64,000 nucleotides of DNA from Sphaerulina vaccinii (GCA_022570795.1 JAKUDP010000004.1:2170001-2234000); one strand, 5' to 3'. Positions 10,538-21,087 are shown, counted from the stretch's first letter. Notes: a model not told the origin generated them from the letters alone. Numbers and translations: made by a program.

Positions 10538-11360
10538 ATGCAGCTGCAACAACCTTTACAGTCATGGCACTTCTGCCTTACGGCCTTGCATGAAGTTATC
10601 GTGCAACGTATGCTTTCCGAAAGCCACAACAAAAATCAATCAGCTCGAGCGAACAGACAACTATCAACCACGGCAGACGATCTATCGGGGAGACAGAATA
10701 GCCAAGTACCTGATATCCCACACGACGCAATGTCAGAGCATGAACAGAAAACCAAGCCGACGCTCCTCACCATCGCACCAGAATTACGCAATCGCATCTA
10801 CTACGCCGCCCTGACTCACCCCGAACCTCTCGACATCAGTACTCCAGCCTTTGGCAAGCAACCAGCTTTGCTCAGCGTGTGTCGACAAATTCAAAACGAG
10901 GCAATCGGCATCTACTATACCGAGAACGTTTTTACCTTCCGAATGCTGTAAGCTAACATTCCGCGACGTGGTGCCTTTCTGCAAAATTCAACGGGGATAT
11001 CACGTTGACCGCAAGCTGAAGTTGCAAGGTGTTGTTTGTGAGCACTTCGACCCATACGACGATTGGAAGGAGGGTTGGCCGAGTTTGCGCGCGTGGCTCG
11101 ATCGGTATCACCGATTTCCTGACGAGACTCCACGACCAACACAAGCTGGCAAATGGACGTTTGGAAAGTACATCCTGAAGGCGTTTGATGTGGTTGATAA
11201 GATGCGAAACAGAGCGTGGAGCGCAGTGGAAGTGGAGCTGTCTGCCATCTCAGATGATTACGAGGACTATTCAACGTCCGACGATGAGGAGTATGGGGAC
11301 GATTGGGATTCAACGTCGGACGATGAGGAGTATGGGGACGATGGGAATTCAGGGGACTAA
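10538..11360 (+). pseudogene. F-box/2EXR-like short protein gene, frame broken or splice unresolved
   Basis: The first frame (10538-10951; likely start MSEHEQKTKPT at 10730) ends in the typical opening of the large fungal family of short F-box-like proteins: LLTIAPELRNRIYYAALTH, then ALLSVCRQIQNEAIGIYYTE. It stops at TAA in ATGCTGTAAGC. A second frame then carries DVVPFCKIQRGYHVDRKLKL to an acidic C-terminus and stop at 11358. A GTAAGC donor exists at 10948, but none of the nearby AG acceptors restores phase. I favour a one-base frameshift or a non-obvious intron. The C-terminus contains two tandem copies of a 13-residue acidic unit (STSDDEEYGDD). Confidence 0.5.
11271..11348 (+). repeat. Two tandem copies of a 39-bp unit
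   Basis: Copies at 11271-11309 and 11310-11348 differ at only a few positions. They encode a duplicated acidic 13-residue unit at the end of the preceding gene. The copy keeps frame, so the duplication arose within, or was tolerated by, a coding frame. Confidence 0.85.
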
Positions 11361-11663
11361 GGAGATGATGGCGGTCCTTGGCGGGTTCGAGCAGTCGATG
11401 TGTGGCTTGGAGAGAGCTGGTGCATCTGTATCTCGACGACACTTCTCAGAAGCAAGCAAATGTTTCGCCTTTCGTCGTTGGATCTGAAACGTCTTTGAAC
11501 TCTTCTCTCTAGGGGTAGCTGAGACACAAAGTGGAAGCGGTTACTTTACTGGCGTAGGCTGACACTGATTGACAGTATCAGAACATCTCTTCAACTCTTT
11601 TGAACACAGCGACTCGCGCATTCCTCCACCTCTCATTTGTACGACCGGATTAAAAGCGATAGA

Positions 11664-12485
11664 ATGGTAGACTGGGCAGAGCGGTCGAGACTGACCAGCG
11701 AATACCTTGCACAAGTCAGCCTCAAACATGAGGTCGAAGTCGAAAGCAGAGCAGAAATGGAGCGCATTGGGCCTGAGCCCATCGCGTCAGAAGGCGATGT
11801 CATCTTGGTGGTTGGTGGCATCAGAAAACAGCTTCGCGTCTCTTCGCATACACTCTGCTCAGCATCGCCAGTGTTCAAAGCACTACTTGGACCCCACTTT
11901 CGCGAAGGCCAGCAAGCGAGGAGCAGCCAGGATCCAGTCAAGGTTGCGCTACCGGATGACTATCCAGAAGGCATGAGCATTGTCTGCAGACTACTTCATC
12001 ACAATAACGCCACCAAGAGGGCTGTTCCAGGCTATGCTGCCATGTTGGAACTCGCTGTCACCGCCGACAAGTACGATGTCGTTTTCCGGCTCTACTGGCC
12101 ACTACGTGGGATACTGTCTGGTTGGCTGAGTCAGAACCACCAAGAGCACAAGGTCGAGCCATTAGGTCATATCATCGCTGCGGCCCTGCTACTGCAAGAT
12201 GCTGAGGTCTTCAAGGCGGTCACTGCACAGCTATTTACACGTCGCGAATACAGGCTCTCGACTCTGCTCGATACCACTGCTGGAGAAGCGCTTTCCACGA
12301 GACTACTTCGTGAGTCCCGGTGTCCTGTGCGACTGAAGCTCTTGACATGTGCTAACACATTGACAGTGATCATGTCTGAGAGACTTGGTAGAGGAGGAAA
12401 GGGCCTGTGCCTGGAGTGCGTTGGCGATGAGAAGAACTTGGAACCTACCGTAGAGCTCTGTAAAGGCCATCCAACATCGAGCTAG
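11664..12485 (+). CDS. BTB/POZ-domain protein
   Basis: Exons 11664..12309 and 12367..12485 give 254 residues; the intron (12310-12366) is textbook, with GTGAGT, GCTAAC and GACAG. It is 57 bp with no in-frame stop, so unspliced mRNA would read through with 19 extra residues. The start is MVDWAERSRL. The BTB/POZ fold covers about residues 45-140: DVILVVGGIRKQLRVSSHTL, SPVFKALLGPHF, then a beta/alpha block ending in AMLELAVTADKYDV. Fungal proteins of this build are mostly uncharacterised; BTB domains dimerise or act as Cullin-3 adaptors. No second domain is visible. Confidence 0.82.
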   Translation: MVDWAERSRLTSEYLAQVSLKHEVEVESRAEMERIGPEPIASEGDVILVVGGIRKQLRVSSHTLCSASPVFKALLGPHFREGQQARSSQDPVKVALPDDYPEGMSIVCRLLHHNNATKRAVPGYAAMLELAVTADKYDVVFRLYWPLRGILSGWLSQNHQEHKVEPLGHIIAAALLLQDAEVFKAVTAQLFTRREYRLSTLLDTTAGEALSTRLLRESRCPVRLKLLTCANTLTVIMSERLGRGGKGLCLECVGDEKNLEPTVELCKGHPTSS

Positions 12486-12944
12486 GGAAGGGACTCGGCT
12501 GCATGACATTCTATCTTGTGCTCGGACATAGCTGAGATTCAGACCTGCCTACTCGATGCCAGAAGTACTCGAAAGGAAGTGAAGCCACTCGTAAGCAGTC
12601 GTCTGCATAAGAAAACTATTGTTTGCTTAGCAATTGTTAAAGGCCATAACTCTTCCTTAAATCGTCGCACACTACCATTGGCACTTTACCATATACTACT
12701 CACTGAAGCAACCCATTGTACGATTTAGGAGTTATGTCCTCCTATTGTCACCAGACGGACATAACACCTCTCTTAAACCACGTCCTCTGTCTCTACTCAC
12801 AGTTCTAAGCAGATACACAAAGCTCCTCAGACCAACTAGAAGTTATACACACTTGATCTTCTGTTAACCATTCTCACACACACATCTTCTCCGGCAACAA
12901 CAACATCTACTATACCAACCAACCTCATTCCCCTCTAATAGACG
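12486..12944. other. Intergenic region, nothing recognised
   Basis: 459 bp, AT-richer than the flanking exons, with only short chance frames. The pyrimidine-rich last 100 bp fits a fungal 5' leader for the small gene that follows. Confidence 0.5.
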
Positions 12945-13319
12945 ATGTCTCTCACCATTTTCGAGAAGAATGCCGCGCTCTCCGAAAATCCACAACCACC
13001 ACGCTGCTCTGTCCTCTACCCGTATGGACGCCATAAATCGTCGATTGACTGAGAAGACCCCAAACCTCTCACCGCGTATCTCGTCGCAGACAGCGTCCGT
13101 GCCATCAGAGAGCATCTCTGGCCAGCCGCATCGCCAGCTTCGCATGTGCAGAGATCTACAGAGACGCCTGGCGTGGAGCCTGCTCAGTGTGGATGTGATG
13201 ATGCGCACTGGTCCTTGGTCTCGTCTTCGGGATCGTAGGCTCTCGTACAGGCTTTCGCGGGCGTTATCATCGGATACGTCAAGCTTCGCAAGAACAGACT
13301 CGCCTATGACAAAGTTTGA
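12945..13319 (+). CDS. Small putative membrane protein, three-exon model
   Basis: The model is 12945..13021, 13090..13186 and 13251..13319, giving 80 residues, all joins in phase. It starts MSLTIFEKNAALSENPQPP. Exon 2 gives SRIASFACAEIYRDAWRG. Exon 3 ends in a hydrophobic stretch with a basic tail (AFAGVIIGYVKLRKN then RLAYDKV), which looks like a C-terminal membrane anchor of a small mitochondrial or ER protein. Splice signals are weak (donors GTATGG and GTGTGG, no clear branch point). The alternative is an unspliced frame from the same ATG that hits TGA at 13050 and then stays open and protein-like to about 13236. I do not recognise the family. Confidence 0.35.
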
Positions 13320-13843
13320 GAATGAGAGTGGCACTATCTTGTGAGTAGAGACGTGTTCGTGTACTTCACTGGCTGAACCGTTCTCTAAGTGCTTGTGGCA
13401 ACTAAGCCGTCTGATAAGAGTCCGGAGTGGAACGCTTGGAAGGAGGTCATTCAGAGATGTTCTTGGGTCTGTGGAACTTGATGGTGCGAGAAGTGCATTT
13501 TGGGAGATGTCCTGCTAGTCAACATCACCGTAGCCCCGTATGTCAGCTTCTCTGGGTCCAGATCACGTGATATATGGAAGTATTGCCATGGGCATTCTGT
13601 GATCCTGCTTGTCAATCTGGAGCGCTTTCTGCGCAGTACTTCTCGTAGAGGCGGCCGCAAGAGATACCGGGTCGTAGTAACACGAGTGTAGACATCCAGC
13701 TTACCTCGCGCAGCTCATCTTCCAAGACGAACCCGAGATCACTCCAGTGTAACCCATCTGTACAACATCTCAACTGGTATTGGCTCTCTGTAGTATGTTA
13801 CACGTCGACCACGTTCTCAGTCTTCCTCTCCTCTCCACCGAAT
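13320..13843. other. Intergenic region, nothing recognised
   Basis: About 520 bp between the small gene and the ATP14 stop. Only short overlapping frames without ATG starts are present. Confidence 0.45.
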
Positions 13844-14298
13844 CTAGTGACCATGCGCTTCAGCCTCTTCCTCCTCCTCGACAAACCAATCCTGCTCGAC
13901 TGGAGCAGCGCTAGCATCACTCGAGGCACCCTGAACCTCCGGTGTCGAAGCCTCGTACTCCTGCAGACCGCTCTGGAGGTCGGCCTCTTCGGGTGATTGT
14001 GGTGGCTTTGGGACGGCGAACTTTTGCACTTGGCCTTCGGAGTCGTTGGCCTTTACTGGCGCTGGCTTGTAGGCTTTAAGCTCCTTGAGGTAGAGGTCCT
14101 GGACAATATCGGCTGGATGCTGTGTTAGTGGGAGGTAGTGGAGCGCGGTGGTGGTGGTAATAGCATACCCGAGCGGACTGGAGTTGCGATGAAGGTGCGG
14201 CGGAAAGTTGTGGCATTTTGCTTGCAAGCTGCTCGGACGAGCGCGTTGCGCTGGGATGTGTTAGTGATGCTCTTCAGCAGCGTAGAGAGTACGGCCAT
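13844..14298 (-). CDS. ATP14: Mitochondrial F1Fo ATP synthase subunit h
   Basis: Peripheral-stalk subunit h of the mitochondrial ATP synthase. Exons 14169..14298 and 13844..14112 give 132 residues; the 56-bp intron has GTATGC, CACTAAC and CCAG. The start MAVLSTLLKSITNTSQRNAL and the following RRTFIATPVRSG form a mitochondrial presequence. The mature part begins ADIVQDLYLKELKAYKPAPV, the hallmark of the subunit, and ends in the acidic tail EEEEEAEAHGH that is typical of fungal subunit h. An upstream in-frame ATG at 14373 would add 25 residues and is less likely. The length fits the family (yeast 124 residues). Confidence 0.9.
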
Positions 14299-14434
14299 AC
14301 CGAGAGTCTGATTGCCTGCATGGTGATGTGTGTGGTGAGTGCAATGCGGAAGAGTGCAATGGGCTGTCTTCAATCACTGTTCATGGATCGAGGTGAGGAG
14401 CTTGAGACAGGCACGTGACTGCGGGAACTAGTGA

Positions 14435-15153
14435 AGATTGCCGCACTCAGCCTCGAACTCTTCAGAAGGCAACCAGCCTTCGGCTCTCTTCCCCCTCGAC
14501 ATCCTCTCCGCCTCCCACCGCTTCCTGTCTCAGAAACCGCTCGTCGCACCGCCGAAACCACCACGACCATCAGACAATCTCACCGAGTTGCTGGCAACTG
14601 GTTTTAGCGATCTTCCCGACTTGCGCGATCTAACGGCCGACGTCTACGAGAAATCGCGACTCCAGTCACAATTCTGACTCTGTCGCACTTGCTCAAGGAC
14701 ACCTTTACTGGTTTCCGGCCGGACAACGCAGCGCAAACCTCCCAAACCTCACTCTCCACGATTCTCCACATACTGTGCCGTCGCATCGACTCAGTTGGAA
14801 TAATCGGTTCGCCGCCCGTGTACGGAGTGTGAGGGTACGTGCGCATTCCTCTGTAGAACTGATTGCGCCTTTGTCGCAACCAGACAAAGCCCCCACAATC
14901 GCAGTCACCTCGTCCCACCCAGACAACGCACTCTTCTCAGTTTGCTTCAGACTTCTTCCTGGCGTGTGCGCTGACAGTGAGTCCTTAGCTGCGACCTCAC
15001 TCTGAGAAGGCACGGCAAACCTCTTTACCTTCTCAATACCGCCAAAACGCATTCCCCACTCTTCATCCGCTGCTTCGCGAAGAATCACCAGCTCCAGAAG
15101 AGCTCGAAAGGAATCAAAAGGCGTGCTACTTTGCGCTTCGAGGACGCGATTAA
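14435..15153 (+). CDS. Unrecognised multi-exon gene immediately upstream of TFIIB
   Basis: Coding-like peptides follow one another on this strand in different frames: SALFPLDILSASHRFLSQKP and LTADVYEKSRL (to 14677), then TILTLSHLLKDTFTGFRPDN and RRIDSVGIIGSPPVYGV (about 14650-14832), then ELIAPLSQPDKAPTIAVTSS (about 14855-14976), then LLREESPAPEELERNQKACY to a stop at 15151-15153. One in-phase join is possible (donor GTTTTA at 14601, CTAAC branch, acceptor at 14665). The other junctions could not be fixed, and no ATG start is certain. The limits given are the visible coding region. Either it is a real gene with weak introns or one with indels. The family is unknown. Confidence 0.4.
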
Positions 15154-15187
15154 GAAGGATTTTCCCGTGCGCAAGCCTTTAGCCGTC

Positions 15188-16264
15188 ATGGCACAAGTAC
15201 TATCACCGGGGGCAATCCCCGACACAATCCACGCGCCAGCAGAGCCAGAAGAGTGGCGAGAGAACCTTAACGTACGTCTCATGTGCAGAGACTGTCGCGA
15301 GGAGCCTCCAGATCTCCGCGAAGATCATGCCAGTGGTGACCTCATCTGTGGAAGTTGTGGGCTCGTCTTGCAAGAGCGCTCGATCGATACCAGCAGCGAA
15401 TGGCGCACTTTCTCCAACGATGACCAGGGTAATGATGACCCCAGTCGTGTGGGAGATGGCCCGAATGCTCTCCTGAACGGCGCGCAGCTTAACACCAATA
15501 TTGCCTTTGGCGATGGTGGCATGAAGGCCAAGGACTTGCACCGCGCTCAGAACAAAGCAAACCTGGACAAGGGCAACAAGAGTCTGCTGCAAGCTTACAA
15601 GCAGATTGGTGCACTCTGCGACGGCTGGCAGCTTCCGTCTACCGTGTCCGATACTGCCAAGCATCTGTACAAGGATGCCGAGGAGAGTAAACTCTTCAAG
15701 GGCAAAGGAACAGATGCGCTCATCGCCGGATGTGTCTTCTTGGCCTGTCGCCGCAACGGAGTGCCACGATCTTTCCGCGAAGTCATGGACTTGACCAAGG
15801 TCACCAAGAAGGAGATTGGCAAGACCTACAAGATGCTCGAGGACTTTATCAGGCAGAGAGACAAGCAGAAGAGTGCCTCCAAGATCCAGTCCACTCCTGA
15901 CGTCTACAACAATGCCTACACCACTACTACCGCCGATCCAGCCGACCTTTGCCAGCGTTACTGCAGCATGCTCGACATGGACCAGCGAAGCACCAACGTT
16001 GCTATTGCTCTTGCCACTGTCATGACCAAGTCAGGCGCACTTGCTGGTCGCTCACCTTTGTCCTCGGCAGCCGCTTGCATCTACATGGCTAGCATGCTCA
16101 TGGGCCAAGCCAAGACTCCCAAAGACATCATGGCTGTCGCGAAAGTCTCGGACAGCACCATTCGCCATGCATACAAGCTGCTTTATGCCGAGAAGGAGAA
16201 GCTGCTCACGCAAGAGATCATCAACCGTGGCGCTGATCCAGCCAAGTTGATGAAGCCTTCTTAG
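15188..16264 (+). CDS. SUA7: Transcription initiation factor TFIIB
   Basis: General RNA polymerase II factor that bridges TBP-bound promoter DNA and the polymerase. A single exon of 358 residues from ATG at 15188, MAQVLSPGAIPD. The N-terminal zinc ribbon is complete (C33, C36, C54, C57 in MCRDC and ICGSC). It is followed by the B-reader/B-linker region (SSEWRTFSND, DDPSRVGD) and two cyclin-like repeats; characteristic blocks are DALIAGCVFLACRRNGVPR and SPLSSAAACIYMASMLMG. The length matches fungal TFIIB. The preceding gene appears to end only 34 bp upstream, so the promoter lies within or overlaps that gene. Confidence 0.95.
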   Translation: MAQVLSPGAIPDTIHAPAEPEEWRENLNVRLMCRDCREEPPDLREDHASGDLICGSCGLVLQERSIDTSSEWRTFSNDDQGNDDPSRVGDGPNALLNGAQLNTNIAFGDGGMKAKDLHRAQNKANLDKGNKSLLQAYKQIGALCDGWQLPSTVSDTAKHLYKDAEESKLFKGKGTDALIAGCVFLACRRNGVPRSFREVMDLTKVTKKEIGKTYKMLEDFIRQRDKQKSASKIQSTPDVYNNAYTTTTADPADLCQRYCSMLDMDQRSTNVAIALATVMTKSGALAGRSPLSSAAACIYMASMLMGQAKTPKDIMAVAKVSDSTIRHAYKLLYAEKEKLLTQEIINRGADPAKLMKPS

Positions 16265-17066
16265 TGGAAATGCAAGTATGGATCGGTGCTCTACGAGCGG
16301 TGTTGCAACGATTGCAGGCTCCTGCTTACCCACGAGCAGCGGTATATGCTATCCAGCCTTCGATCGAAGGCTGAGTATGAAGGCAGAAAGCTTCATATTA
16401 CGCAGGAAATCCTTTCTCTATTCGAATCAATGAATGGCTAGCCTTGACAAGTGCTGATCCATAATCTGTTTTGCGATACTGCTAGGCCATACTTCACGGC
16501 CGAGTTCCACGCTCTCTGACCTCTCCTACTGTCTTATCGACTTTCGATCACGATTCTCACTGGCACGGTTGCCACCAGAACGCGCAGACATCGAATAAAA
16601 ATTGTTTCGAAATTGTGTTATCAGATTGGAGCGTGGGGTGGGCTGAGTGCTTTTGCTTGTAGGCTTGCAAGAGTTAGCTCACGATACCCACAAAAAGATC
16701 AGAATGGTTGCGATAGTTGTATGCATAGACGACATAATGAATCAAAACAATGGAAAAAGCTTGGAAAAAGCGATGACTTATTCCTTCTCATTTCTCACGC
16801 TATTGACATCTTTGTCGTAGTATAACGACTGCGCTCATGAACGGAGAGAAGTAGCCGCAACGCACTTGCTGACCTTCTGTCAGCCCTCCCACATCTCACT
16901 CGCCTCCTTCCTGCTCATCCCACTCCACCTCCATACTAATCTCTTTACTCTCCGACATCAAAGCTTGCAGTTCCTCCCACCCTGACTGACCCAAATCATC
17001 ATTCCACACGATCCGAAAGCCTGCTGGCCGAACTATCATGGCGGCGATAGGCTTTTCTCGAAGTTG
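16265..17066. other. Intergenic region between convergent genes
   Basis: 800 bp holding the 3' ends of TFIIB and the gene at 17067-18507. It is AT-rich around 16600-16830. No gene, repeat or structured RNA was recognised. Confidence 0.5.
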
Positions 17067-18507
17067 TCAATGTGTGAGTTGGTATTGTTGTATGCGATGG
17101 CGAAGCTCGGTGATTGTCATCAAGGTAGAGATTTTGACAATGTCTGTTTGGCAACTTGAATTGCTCCAGCTGAGGCGGATGGAGGTTGTGATTGAGTGGA
17201 TGGATTGAGGTGTACCGGAGCTGGAGCTGAACTTTGAAGGTTGCTCAAGTGTGCCGAAGATGGGTCGAGAGGCTTGCTGAGGTGTGCTGGGACTGGGGCG
17301 CGAAGTCTGAGGAGTCGGCTGTTGTTGTTCGATATGAGCAGCGATAGGCATAGCAGTTGTGACAATCGAGAGGGTTGGTCGAGCTCGATGTTCTTCGTCG
17401 ATCTGTTCTGACTTGACTCTGTCATCAGGAACGACTGTGCTCGCAGGCTGTTGAGATGCGAGACGCCGTCTCTTCGGTGCTGGTGAGGGCGGCTCAGTAT
17501 CATCGATCACGAAAGGCTGATCGGCTGACGAGCCGGTCACTGGAATGCTTTCATGTTTGACGACATTCGTGCTGATTTCTGGAAATGATGTAGCCAATGG
17601 GTACATTGGCGCAGGCGCTACGAACTGTTTCTGCAGGCATTAGCGAAGACACGGAGTCTATATGAGCATTCCTGACCTGTTGAGCGATTTGGGTCGCATT
17701 GACACTGATCTCTCGCCATTGATCTTGGCTGGTACGGCGAGTATCTGTCCGCTTCTGATCGAGTGTCGCACGCGGTAATGGGTCTGTGTTGCTGAATGGG
17801 CTTCGAACATTTTCAAATTGTCGTGCGCAGCTTGAGGTAATGCGAATATTGCTGCCAGAGTCCGTACCGGTAAGTGACGCTGCTATGCCTGTCTCAGTAT
17901 AGGCGGCTTGCTGTCGATCTCGTCTTGTACCGGCAGTCTGGTGATTCCTGATTCGTGTGATGAGCAACTTGAAGAGCAGATCTCGGATTCTGTGAAGAAT
18001 GCATTAGTGTAACCTGTCATGGCATCCTCGAACGAGGAATACGAACCTTGCTTGATGCCTTTTGTTGTTCCAAAACAGATTAGAGCGATACATATCACAA
18101 GGTGCCACCATTAGCCACTGTGGACAGTGGTCATGCATTCTTGGTCCATCCGGCCATAGAGTCTGGCCAAGGTCATCCAGTACATCGTTGGTGCTTTGTC
18201 GCAGTCGCAACGACTCCTTGGCTTCAGGCTGTGAAAGATGACTGTACTCTGCAACCAGTCGATTGATGCTTTCGCGCAAACGTCGGATGACATATGGGAG
18301 TTCGTGGACATTCCTTAGCCAGATGCTGGTCGTGTACTTGAATCCAAGCTTTTCCTGAATATCTGTCATAGCCATAGCGCTGCGCATCTCGTTGACGAGA
18401 TCTAGATTGTGATGTTGTGACCTTGTTGATCGCCATCGAAGTGACCTGAGATTGCAGAGTACTGCTGTGTCTGTGTTGACAAACGCCAGTTCCAAGAACG
18501 AGAAGTT
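17067..18507 (-). CDS. Uncharacterised, probably nuclear protein (start unresolved)
   Basis: Three exons are fixed by phase: 18047..about 18507, 17677..17989 and 17067..17630. The introns are 57 bp (GTTCGT...CACTAAT...CACAG) and 46 bp (GTCAGG...GCTAATG...CTGCAG). Exon 1 is open upstream only to 18507 and lacks an in-frame ATG near its start, so a short first exon is missing; the first usable internal Met is in LVNEMRSAMAMTD. The N-terminal half is helical (YTTSIWLRNVHELPYVIRRL). The C-terminal half is Pro/Ser/Gln rich with a basic cluster, PAPKRRRL, that resembles a nuclear localisation signal. No known domain was recognised. Confidence 0.62.
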
Positions 18508-18773
18508 TTGTCATAGCTGGTCACACACGGGAAGGTGCATAAGTCGGCTTGCTGCCTGCATCTTCCACGTTTCGTGCTTTCAACGAGTAGATAGTTATGC
18601 CGAAGCCGCTGTTGCTGCGTCGAAGATTGCGGTTTGTTATTTGCTCACGATCGCGCTCTCGATGTGCACATGAGTCCAGCTACAGTAGCGTTGCAGGCTC
18701 ATGATTATTCATCTGCCAACATGTTCCGTGATGAGAACTAATTTGGGCAGAAACGTCTATTGACTTCTTCCGT

Positions 18774-19169
18774 TTACTCTTGTCGTGCAGCAGCAGCCAT
18801 AAGCAATACAGCCAGCCCGATTACTAGACCCCATAGTTTGAAGGTTCTCGGATCATCATCCGCAGCATGTAAGCCCTCGACCACCTGGTTGTCCACCCAC
18901 GACGAGCTACTCCACGTGGCCCACCAGAGATTCGGCGCTCTCGATACAGCTCGCTCGAGTTCGGCAGCATCTTCAGCACTCATGTTTCGCATACGCTTCG
19001 CAAGTCTGTTCAGTTCTCGGCCTCACGGTAAGTTGTTCCAGTTAGCGAGTCGGCAAAAGTTCTGACTCGTAAATGAGAGGTGTATGACAGCTTCGATTGG
19101 CAGAAAGTCGATTATGTCGAGCCACAGCTCATCGGGAAGAGCAAGTAGTGGGGAAGGAGCTTCTGCCAT
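18774..19169 (-). pseudogene. F-box protein with an in-frame TGA
   Basis: From ATG at 19169 the frame encodes an F-box motif (LLALPDELWLDIIDFLPIEA, then VIHLSFTSQNFCRLA). It meets TGA at 19025-19023 (codon 49) and continues in the same frame to 18774 with RELNRLAKRMRNMSAEDAA and a C-terminal membrane segment, FKLWGLVIGLAVLLMAAA. Whole length is 131 codons. The TGA sits in a GTGAGG donor-like string, but the nearest acceptors give introns of only 31 bp or break the frame. Nonsense mutation, stop read-through, or an unusual intron are all possible; a recent pseudogene is simplest. Confidence 0.5.
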
Positions 19170-19778
19170 CTTGGAATCGAGGAGTGTGTTGGACCCGCTC
19201 TAGTTGAGGTTTCGACTCATATATCACCGAGCTGGCTGCGAACGGTAGCAAACCTGTCTCAGACACAATCCGTAAGCCTGTCTGTGGTCTCGCGTTATTC
19301 GGGCAAGTACGACCAGTTTTGATGTGCCAGGAACGTCGAAACTAGGGACAGAGGGCTATGGTGGTACAGAGTAGAGCACTTTGTTTGTCTCGAACTTTGT
19401 TGACCTCCCTGTGGCACCCTTCTGCTAGCAGTGTGGTGTTGACCTCGAAAAGAACGTCCAGGCGGACCTTGTGGAAACTGCTTTGCTCCATACTGAAGAG
19501 CTATGCTATCACACTTCATGTATGCAGATACACTCCTCCACACTCATTGCAGAGACGACGGCTGACCATGCCTGCCTGTCTGCCTCTATTTCAGCTCCCT
19601 ACCATGGTTCCCTCAGCCTACATCTCGCTCTCTGTGAGAGCTCGGGAAGATGTTCGTAACTCTTGCTTCGTTCTCGCTCGCGCAAACCCTGCTCCGCGCG
19701 TGTTACCTGCCACTGGTCCCGCTCCTCATAGTAACTCCTCCACTCCTCATAAAATCCACTCCAATAAAATGGACCTAT
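19170..19778. other. Intergenic region, nothing recognised
   Basis: About 600 bp between the F-box-like gene and profilin. A plus-strand open frame of 145 codons exists but has biased Ser/Arg/Leu composition, no recognisable domain, and overlaps the profilin 3' end; I treat it as chance. Confidence 0.45.
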
Positions 19779-20324
19779 CTAGTATCCGACCTTGATGAGG
19801 TAATCTCCCAACTGCTCAACAGTGTTCGTAGCAGCTCCAGGCTGGACAGTTTCGGGGTAGTGTGTGACGAGGATCGCCTGTGTAGTCTTGACGAGAACAA
19901 CACCTTCACGGCCCTATATTCATCACACTTCTGTCAGCATTCCGTCACACTTTCTAATGTCCATTTTCACCACCAATAGGTCTGTCTCACCTTCTTGCCA
20001 TATATACTCCTGTCATCCGCCTTGATCACCACGAATCGCTCTCCTGCAATGTGCAGACCCTCGCTCTGCACCTTCTTGACGCCATCTGTGCCTGGGTCCT
20101 TGTATGCTTGCACGACAGCCTGCATTTCCTGCGGAGACACTGTGAAGCCGGCTGAAGTGGCCCAGACGCTGTTTCCTTCGCTGTTGAAGATGGCGGCTTT
20201 GTCGAGGTTGCCCGTACCCACGAGGGAGGTGTCGACGTATGCTATACCATCACACATTTAGTCAGTACTGCTATTACTCATATCAGGCGGTGATATGGAT
20301 GCTTGACCAACCTTGCCAAGACAT
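19779..20324 (-). CDS. PFY1: Profilin
   Basis: Small actin- and poly-proline-binding protein of the cytoplasm. Exons 20312..20324 (a 13-bp exon encoding MSWQ), 19991..20241 and 19779..19913 give 132 residues, the normal profilin length. Introns are 70 and 77 bp. The N-terminal MSWQ-AYVDTSLVG poly-proline-binding start, SVWATSAGFTVSP, and the C-terminal ATNTVEQLGDYLIKVGY are diagnostic. Position-conserved early introns are usual in fungal profilins. The short first exon means simple frame scanning would mis-start this gene. Confidence 0.95.
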
Positions 20325-21087
20325 GGTTGCAGTTGTGGATGTGTGGGTGTTGTGCTGAAGAGACTGGGTGGTTGTTGTTGAGGTAAGAATCAAAAGTGGA
20401 TGTTCGAAGTTCGTGGTTGTTTGTGTGATATGAGAAAGTGAACTTGTATTAAATCAACAGGGATCCCTCAGCGCTTGCTCTTGCTCGTGGAGGGGAGTTG
20501 AGAAAGTGGCGGTGGCGCCGTGGCAGTGCAGATCAGGCATCAAGTCGCGTCTGTCGCGTCTGTTCCTTCCTCCGCCTTCACCTTCACTTCTACAACAACA
20601 CGGCGACAGCTGGTCACACGCAGGACAAGACGCAGCTAATCTTCAGAGCGCGATCCCGGTCTCCGCAATACCACTATCATCCATGAAGAATGTGACAAGA
20701 CCGCAACTCCCTTGCTCATCGCAGCATCCTGCACAGGACCATCTGCCTCAAGACAGCTACGCGTGCAAGCAGACATAAAACAATGGGGCTCGCTAAAGGT
20801 CTGTCCGCGTCGAGCTTCGTAAGCAGGTTCGACAGCATGGCACGACCCTATGTGGAAGACGTTTTGGAGGATTTTCAAGCGAGGCCGGTTGTAGTACAGC
20901 ATTGGTACATATGGGTCGTTCACTCGCATCGAGCGGCCGCGGTTGCATGAAGATACAGCAGTGCAATCTAAATCCATGCTCGAGCTGAAGACGAGCTGGA
21001 GACAGGCAGCTCTAATGGGATCTCTACTTAAGCAGAAGACAGCACCATGTTTTCTGGTTTCACTAATTTCATCTCTACAAGACCAAG
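20325..21087. other. Divergent promoter region between profilin and the P450 gene
   Basis: 763 bp. It contains pyrimidine-rich leader sequence for both genes, but no coding frame with a plausible start and no clear repeat. Confidence 0.5.

Noticed and set aside
12864..13334. 156-codon minus-strand frame over the small membrane-protein gene
   Set aside because: Arg/Cys-rich shadow; the plus-strand exons give more protein-like sequence.
19358..19795. 145-codon plus-strand frame
   Set aside because: Runs into the profilin 3' end antisense, biased composition, no domain.
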